Source of the DNA: Luzula sylvatica
Taxonomy: Eukaryota > Streptophyta > Magnoliopsida > Poales > Juncaceae
Assembly (NCBI GenBank): GCA_946800325.1
Contig: OX326961.1
Span: forward strand, 13,328,215 to 13,392,214
Reading direction: 5' to 3'
Length of the DNA stretch: 64,000 nt
Part shown: positions 57,078 through 64,000 of the stretch, one piece after another
Position numbering within the stretch: the first letter of the stretch is position 1
Layout: every line of letters begins with the position of its first letter
Program-made: the position numbers and the translations under genes
The notes under the pieces: model-generated
Databases searched by the model: none
What the model was told of the DNA's origin: nothing
Seen by the model: the letters and a program-made list of their open reading frames with translations, nothing else

Positions 57078-57516
57078 TGTAAAATCTATTAATTGAATAT
57101 AGATTCTGTAATTGAAGAAGATGATTAACACTCAAGTTTTTATAAGAAGAAGAAGATTGTTTTCTCATTAATTGAATTGTGTTTTGCTTAATTAATTATC
57201 AACAGAGATTACATGCTTAAATAGCTAATTAGTACTTCTTCTAAACTAATCCTAAGCTGACACTTGGACTAATAAACTAATGACACTTGTTCCACTAATT
57301 ACATGTTATCCACTAAACATTTATAACCAAACACAAGTTTACACGTGTATTCATCCTAACTGAAATGTACTCATTTACTGGATAGCCGTTGATTAATAAA
57401 GAAGTGATCTCCACCGTTAGTTATTTACTCAGCCCAACTGAGTATTAAAAGGCCCATTTATATAAAGATCGTTATAACGTCCTGAATACTGGAGATGTCC
57501 ATTATCTCGCTCAACA
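57078..57516 (-). repeat. 5' LTR of the Ty1-copia element
   Basis: 439 bp, starting TGTTGAGCGAGATAATGG in the minus sense and ending TAGATTTTACA. A TATA-like TTTATATAAATGG (plus-strand 57455-57470) lies about 55 bp into it in the minus sense. Same sequence as 50485-50923. Confidence 0.93.
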
Positions 57517-57521
57517 CATGT

Positions 57522-58067
57522 ACCAATCCTCGATCTTCTTCATTGCAACTGAATATCACCACAAGTCTCGTTTCCTTTTTCGATTAGGGATGCTGGTACA
57601 AGCATCCACACAGTCAAGGATCTCGTAGAAACTTCTTCACTTCTTTCTTCACTTTCTCGTAAGTCAAAATTAGCTTCTTTTCTAACAACCTTCATCCGGC
57701 GAAGATAAACGTAACATCCTTTTAGCAAGAAACCTATAAAAAAGGAAGCAAGATTTGACTTTATTATGTCGAGGTCCAAGGAATTTTTGATAGTATTTCT
57801 CACAGATTTTGGAGTGAAAGAAATAATCTCAAGCAATTTAACACTCATCAGACAAGAATTGCGAGCAATCCAGCATCAAGTTCGCCCAGCCAACAATCGC
57901 CACAGCCAGTTGCCCGAAATAGCCGTTGCCCCGGTCGTCCAGCCAGACATCGCCCCGGCGTCCAGCGAGACGTAGCCACGATCGACAAGGAAAACCCTCG
58001 CTCTTTGCCAAACGCCCTTTTTTCTCTTCTTCGCTAGAGTTCTCCTTGTATGCTTAAGCTGATTTTA
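57522..58067. other. Right-hand MULE interior
   Basis: Unrecognised captured-looking sequence, more GC-rich at 57860-57980 (QQSPQPVARNSRCPGRPARH in one frame). No domain, start or splice signal I trust. Confidence 0.35.
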
Positions 58068-58377
58068 AGGGTTTACAGATGGGGTTGAGTTTGTTAACGG
58101 GTTTTGGATAGTGTTTATGGGGTATACTTATTGAAGGGTATTTTGGTCACTAAAAAATAAATTTTATAATTTAATTAGTTTTAAAAATTAAAATAGGGTT
58201 AAATTTAACGTTCAGTTGATGGTGAGGGCAAATTTGATATTATGTAAAATTTAGTAAGGATAAATTTGATATTAATTGTTTTTAGTAAGGATAAATATGA
58301 TATTAACAATTTAAGAGGGATAAATATGTTATTTAAGAATTTAGTAGGGATATAGATGAAATTGCCCCTTTAAAGTA

Positions 58378-59990
58378 TTACCTATTAAAGTAATAATATT
58401 TCGTATATAAATTTTTCATCTTCCACCGTATTAATATTTGATCATGTAATTTTATATGAAATAACAAACATTGAATAAACTTAGTCTAAAATAAAAATTA
58501 AACCAAATCAGTACTTACTAATTACTTATCATTTTCTAAATACTTACTAAAATAAAATAAAACTATTTTATTCCCTTTGAATTTTTGAATTATTACACAC
58601 GTAGTCCCTATATAATTAAATTAAAATAAAATAAAATCATTTTCTCAGTACTTACTAATTACTTATCCAGCTATAATAAAAAAAATATGATTTTAGTAAA
58701 TATATAACTTTACAGGGTTATTAGCAAGAAAAAATGCAAACAATAAAATAAGCGGGATGAGGTAATTAATTGAATATAATATTTCGTGACGTCCGCAAAG
58801 CACCTTTCATTACGGGGCCATTTGATAGGACAGAAAGTAAAAGTAAGTAAATTCCTAAAAAATTCAAAATAATACTTTTTTTTGATGTTCAATAAAATGA
58901 GAGATTTATTTATATATCTTGTCCTTTCCTCTCCAAATGAGAGAGAAAACCAATTCTCTCAACACTACTGACTAGTTAAAAAAACAAATAAAAAAAAAAC
59001 AATTTTTTATTATTATTATTATTATTATTCATATTTATATAATTTTTTATATAATTTGTATTATAGTAATCAAATAATAGTAAGATAACAATAATAATAA
59101 TTATTATTATTCTTATTTTTATAACTTTTTATATTAGTTGTATTATAGTAATCAAATAATAGTAAGATAACAATATTAATAATAGTAACAATAATCATAA
59201 TCATAATAATAATAATAATAAAATATATATGCTGACAATAATTATAATTATGACAAATAATAATTTTAAGTTTTATAGGAGGTAAATGAAATGATATTTG
59301 TGGGAACAAGAGTTTTCTGGAGTTTTGACAAAGTGAGGGTTTGTTTTAGAGATTAAGAAAATACTATTGTGTTATTTAAAAATTATCTTTGAACTTTTGA
59401 ATTATTACATACACGTATCTCCCAATATAATTGAATTAAAAAAAAAAACGTTTTCGTAGTACTTACTAATTACTTTTCCAGCTATAATATAAAAGTTTAT
59501 TTTATTTTCAAAATACGTAAATAGATAATTTTACAAGGTTATTAGCAGGAAAAGCGGAAATAATAAATTAAGTGTGGTGTGGAAATTAACTGGATATAAT
59601 ATTTCGTGGCGTCCGCGGATCATCTATCATATGGATTATGGGGCTGTTTCAGTTTGATACGAGAGAAAATGAAAAAACATAAGTAAATTCTAAAAAAAAT
59701 GCAAGATATGAGCGAATTCAATTTTCTGATTCGCTTCTGGTCTCTTATCTTTTCGCTCATCTAGCATGACATTGTTTTCGTCTCCAAATGAGATGGAAAA
59801 AAATTTATCTCAACACTAATGACTTGTGAAAAAAATAAAAATAAAAACTTATTATTATCATTATTCATATTATTTTTTTATATTATTTTATTATAGTAAT
59901 ACATTAAAATTTACGAGAAATGATATTATTTATCTTGTTTTGTTAGCAAGAACTTGAAGAAAACATATCTTCATATTATGAATTATTTTT
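58378..59990. repeat. AT-rich DNA with a 300-bp direct duplication
   Basis: 58577-58870 and 59388-59705 are diverged copies (shared 'tacttactaattactt', 'ccagctataata', 'ggttattagca', 'gatataatatttcgtg.cgtccgc'). 59042-59180 has a 70-bp tandem repeat ('tattatagtaatcaaataatag'). No gene supported. Confidence 0.6.
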
Positions 59991-60054
59991 TGAATCAACC
60001 AAATAAATGTACTTCAAAATTATCATAAATAAAAAAGTTTTATCGTAATGTGAA

Positions 60055-60315
60055 AAAAAAATATTTATTATTATTATTATTATTATTATAAATATTTATT
60101 ATTCTAATTGTTGTTGTTGTCGTTGTTTTATAATAATTATTTATATTATTTTTGTTCTTTTATTCTAAATTATTATTTGTCATTCATATTTTTAATATTA
60201 TTAATTTTGTTGTTGTTGTAGTTTATGAGTATTATTAGTTTGTTAATTGTTATACTAATAATAATAATAATAATTATTATTATTATTATTTATCATCATC
60301 ATCATCATCATCATC

Positions 60316-60371
<56 letters not shown>

Positions 60372-60600
60372 AATACTAATAATTTAATATCATAATTTTT
60401 TTATTACCATAATAATAATTATTATTATTGTTTTATTATAAATAATTGTTTTATTTTTTCATATTTTCATTATTATTATGAATATTATTAATTTTCTTTT
60501 TCATACTATTATAATTATAATTAATTTTGTTGTGATTATTGTTATTATTGTTGTTGTTGTTGTTGTTGCTGTTGATATTATAATTTATTAATCCTTTCTA
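60055..60600. repeat. Compound trinucleotide microsatellites
   Basis: (TTA)n at about 60062-60090, (TCA)n at about 60291-60316, (AAT)n at about 60317-60368, and (GTT)n at about 60552-60567, joined by further ATT-rich sequence. Confidence 0.8.
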
Positions 60601-60779
60601 TTTAATATAATCACCAATTCAGTGATGATAGAAAGGGCATGTTTGGTTTTGAGGGATTTTGGTGGAGATTATTGATAAGCTTAAAATCTTTTGTTTGAGG
60701 TATTTTAAATCTCTAATTCAAATTCGTCGTCCATCTAATATTTTAGTATTTCATTCCTTGTATCTCCTTATCCATGTAA

Positions 60780-61490
60780 TCAAATATTATACTATATAAT
60801 CTAGTTGTATCATCATACAAAATAAATTCTTATTCTTACATAATATAATACAATACATTAATATAATATAATATAAAAAAAATAGTATAGTATAATATAA
60901 TATAATACAAAACAACATAATATAATATAATAAGAAAATAGTATAATATAAAATAACTATCGTAATATAATATAATATAATATATAGTATAATATAAAAT
61001 AATATAATATCATATAATGCAAACAATATAATATAAAGTAACATAACTAATAGAATAATAGAATAGAATATAAAATAATATAATAGAATAATATAATAGA
61101 ATATAAAACAATATACTATAACATAAGATAATATAGTATAATATAATATAATATAATATAATATATAATATAATATAAACAATATAATCTAATTGCCATA
61201 TCATACAAAATATTTTTTTATACAATACAATAAAATAAAATTTATTAATATAATCTATTATAAAATAAAACAATATAAAATAATACAAAAAATATAATAT
61301 AATATAAAACAAATAATATAATATAATACGATATAAAACAATATGATATAAAATAAAATAGTACCACATATAATACAATATGTAACAATATAATATAATA
61401 TAATATAAAAAAATATAATTTATAACAATATGATATAATATAAAATAATGCAAAATAAATTAATATAATTAAATATAATAAAAAACAATG

Positions 61491-61577
<87 letters not shown>

Positions 61578-61800
61578 TATAAAACAGTATATTTAAATGT
61601 AATTAATATAATATAATGTAATAACTTAATATAATATGAAACAATATAATATAATATAATAAATACAAAACAATATAAAATAATAAAAAAGTATAATATA
61701 ATATAACGTAATATATATTATAATATAAAATAATATGACACAATACAAACAATATAATATAATATAAATAATATAGTGTAATAACATATTAAATATTAAA
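60780..61800. repeat. ATATAAT-rich low-complexity tract
   Basis: More than 900 bp of imperfect AATATAATATAAT and AACAATATAATA repeat. The ORFs on the minus strand (61010-61453, 60787-61182) are Ile/Tyr/Leu-only translations of this repeat and are rejected as genes. Confidence 0.8.
61493..61574. repeat. (TA)n microsatellite, about 40 units
   Basis: Uninterrupted TA dinucleotides for about 80 bp inside the ATATAAT-rich tract. Confidence 0.92.
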
Positions 61801-64000
61801 ATATTAAAATCATGGATTTCTTAGAGAGAATCAAACAAGAAATTTAATATACATAATTTCAAAATATAACAAATTAAATAACTTACACTAATTATCAATT
61901 ACGTGGATAAATGATACAAAAGTGTTTATCAAAGTCCCTCAAATCAAAAATGCCCAAAAATGTTTACTTCTGAAATTGAAAGGAAAACATTGTCTTGTAA
62001 AGAAGGAAAACAAAAGAAACAAAAATGAGCAAGAGATTTTATTCTCAGAAATTCTTGCACATCAAGCAAAAGATATTCCATATTTTACAGGAAATTGATA
62101 AATTTCCCTTCGTATTCTTGGAAATCAAACCAACCTGAAGTTCTTATTCAAACTGAAATTAACAAACATTAATCATATTAATGCAACACCAATGAATTAT
62201 AAATTTAGTTAAATGGTCTCAGAAGTAATTTGGTTTGGGAGAATTAATAAAACTTGTGTTCAAAATTGGGTGTTGACATGCATAATAAATGAAGGTTATA
62301 TTAATTTTATTGGCATTGGCACAATACTAGCTGATTTGATTTGGACACGCATAATAAATGAAGGTTATTAATTTTATTGGCATTGGCACCGTACCAAAGA
62401 ATTCTTAAGAGTGGTCAAAATGGAATGGGACACGGATAATAAATAATGGGGGATTATTAATACCCTGGTCTTTTGATTTATGATTTGTCTAGACATCACC
62501 TATTCATTTGCAAAGCAATGCCTTGAAGCAGTTTTATTTTCCTCTGCATTATTGCAATATTACTGTCAAAACTCAAAACTGTAAAGCATGAATCATGATG
62601 GGTAACATGCATTTACATTATTTGAATTCAATGTGGTTATATTAATTTAAATAAAAAACTAACTGAAAAAATATTTACAACAATATATACATTTTTTCAA
62701 CTTTTTTTGATGTGTTTTTTTTTTTTTTAAATCTTGGAGAAAAGTTCAATGAAGTTCCTATTGAAAGTGAAATCTAAGAAATATTAATAGTGATCATATG
62801 AATTCAGCAACAAATAATTACAAATTTAGTTAATTCGTCTAAGAAGTAATTTAGTTAAAAGGAGTATTATAAGACTTATTCTACTGTAAACAAATAGAGT
62901 TTTCATTAATTCGATTGTAAACAAATAAATTTTCAAAATTTTCCTTTAAATTGGCTAATGTCTTCATTAGGTTTTTCTCTTAATCTTCTCTATCATTTTC
63001 ACTATTATCAAAACCTCAATTTAATAACATTTTTCTTTGACATGTTGTAATCTCATACATACTTCTGTAACTCTGTTGTTTCCATGAGATTTTAAATGAC
63101 AATATAATTAATGAAAAGTGAAGTTGAAACATAGATACAAATACAATCACGAAGGTTGAATATGTGTCTGGTTTAACAAGAGAGCAACAAGGGACACACA
63201 CATATAAACTAGAAGTTAAGACATCAAAGTTGAATAACCTTGCTAGGGGACCATTTTTTTTCTAATTTAAGTGATAAATTAAAAGCTCATTTAACAACGG
63301 TGGACTCGAGAAATAAATGGATTATCTATCACTTGGAACCAAACATATACATTACTGATCTCAAATTGTAGAGGAAAAAATCGAAAATGTATAAATATAA
63401 TTTATTTGTAAAGAAAATAAAATTATCAAGAGAAATTTCGGATTTAAGAGAAAGAACTAAAGTGAAAGAGGAAATTTGATGGTTGAGAAAGAGGAGATGA
63501 GGTGGAGGAGAGAGAAGTATTTCTACAGTTAAAAATATTAGAAATATCGTAAGAGGAGACGAAGTGAATAATAAATGAAGCATTATTAAAGTAAATTAAA
63601 TGCATTCGTACGCAGTACTGTAGTAAGATGATGACTGCTGTGTTGTAGTTATGATGATAACAGTACTGTATTTGTATTTACGATGATGACGACTATACAG
63701 TTGTATCGTAGTTACGATGATACTATACAGCTGTTGTTAAATTATTGATAACACGAGGATAAATTTTTTAGGTCTTAAGAAGTTATTCCTCCTTAACCCC
63801 AAATTTTAATATGGTGTTTGGCAACATATTAGAAATAGCAACCGGCATAATGTTGCTCCTAAAAAAGAGAATATTTTTAAATGACCAAATTATCCTTATG
63901 AATTGATGTATAAAATGATAAATCTAAGCCCTGGATCATCTTTCATCCAATATAATCCAGAATTAGAATTCGAATGTTGGAAGTACATTATGTCAAAAAA
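61801..64000. other. AT-rich intergenic DNA
   Basis: 62275-62316 and 62345-62391 are copies of 'catgcataataaatgaaggt' with 'ttttattggcattggcac'. 62183-62980 shares patches with 41766-42170. 63600-63735 has repeated 'acgatgat' and 'tacagttgta/tacagctg' words. No gene, RNA gene or bounded element. Confidence 0.45.

Larger units (their letters stand above)
50485..57516 (-). mobile_element. Ty1-copia LTR retrotransposon, recent insertion
   Basis: A 7.03-kb element on the minus strand: 5' LTR 57078-57516; primer site at about 57066-57077 (TGGTATCAGTG, complementary to initiator tRNA-Met, the usual copia primer); gag-protease; integrase-RT-RNase H; purine tract at 50924-50935 (GAGGGGGGC); 3' LTR. 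The two LTRs show no difference by eye over 439 bp and a perfect CATGT duplication flanks it, so insertion is recent. Order protease-integrase-RT is copia-type. One polyprotein gene is interrupted by a 1682-bp insertion at the start of the integrase region, so this copy cannot make the whole polyprotein, though its ends stay intact for mobilisation in trans. Confidence 0.95.
48252..58368. mobile_element. Mutator-like element (Pack-MULE) with nested insertions
   Basis: The left end reads GGGAGAATTTC and the right end, reverse-complemented, GGGGCAATTTC. Similarity between the two ends continues for roughly 230-300 bp with gaps, to shared landmarks 'agtgac', 'tacccttaa' and 'ccaaaacccgtta' (left 48395-48440, right 58080-58155). 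Flanking 9-mers are identical, TTTAAAGTA at 48243-48251 and 58369-58377, the 9-bp duplication of Mutator transposition. Without the copia insertion the element is about 3.1 kb. It carries a helicase fragment (49036-49346) and no transposase, so it is a non-autonomous gene-capturing MULE. The remaining interior (49560-50480, 57522-58075) is not recognised. Confidence 0.85.

Noticed and set aside
60787..61453. Long minus-strand ORFs of 131 and 147 codons
   Set aside because: Composed almost only of Ile, Tyr, Leu and Phe from ATATAAT low-complexity DNA.

Overview
The window is nuclear DNA from a flowering plant, most likely a eudicot. It is AT-rich, has multi-exon genes with GT-AG introns, and carries plant-only families: Ole e 1-like, LRR receptor-like protein, DUF868, KIB1/DUF295 F-box and plant mobile domain. 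It also holds a tRNA-primed Ty1-copia element, Helitrons, Mutator-like and hAT-like elements, and a SINE. I see no bacterial, viral or organellar segment.

Apparently intact genes: an Ole e 1-like secreted protein (2209-2833, +), an intronless LRR receptor-like protein (3788-5851, +), a DUF868 protein (11329-12402, -), a nine-exon DCN1-like cullin-neddylation protein (16627-17983, -), a five-exon RTF1/VIP5 subunit of the PAF1 complex (22313-25794, +), and a five-exon C2H2 zinc-finger protein of unknown family (26192-27083, -) lying tail-to-tail with RTF1. A 159-aa ORF (37708-38187, -) is less certain. The genes are not an operon and show no shared pathway beyond housekeeping chromatin/transcription (RTF1) and ubiquitin-like regulation (DCN1-like, dead F-box).

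Broken genes: a KIB1/DUF295 F-box pseudogene (7281-8399) with scattered fragments (5' leader near 37.54 kb, C-terminus at 41.35 kb); a plant-mobile-domain pseudogene (about 19600-21560) split by an hAT-like MITE; a rearranged partial copy of RTF1 (33502-34345); a fragment of the C2H2 gene (about 40010-40260); and LINE fragments at 33.0 and 41.2 kb.

Mobile DNA dominates from 27 kb on. Two Helitrons of one family (3' ends at 27758 and 43053) share internal modules, and a second Helitron-like family ends at 6803 and 47330. The most striking structure is a three-level nest. A Mutator-like element (48252-58368, 9-bp target duplication, long degenerate terminal inverted repeats) carries a captured DEAD-box helicase fragment. 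It was invaded by a Ty1-copia element (50485-57516, LTRs identical by eye, 5-bp target duplication). That element was itself invaded by a 1682-bp element (53618-55299, 7-bp duplication) containing 25 near-palindromic CCGTTATAACGG-type units.

Other points of interest are a (T)ATTTACCCTT repeat family that forms hairpins and a stop-free array inside two RTF1 introns, a 1.06-kb tandem duplication of a foldback element (34944-37087), a G-box-carrying Mutator MITE (8862-9039), a complete SINE with 15-bp target duplication (259-375), and a GC-rich minisatellite (37320-37530). The right-hand 5.6 kb (58369-64000) is microsatellite and AT-rich DNA with no gene that I can support.
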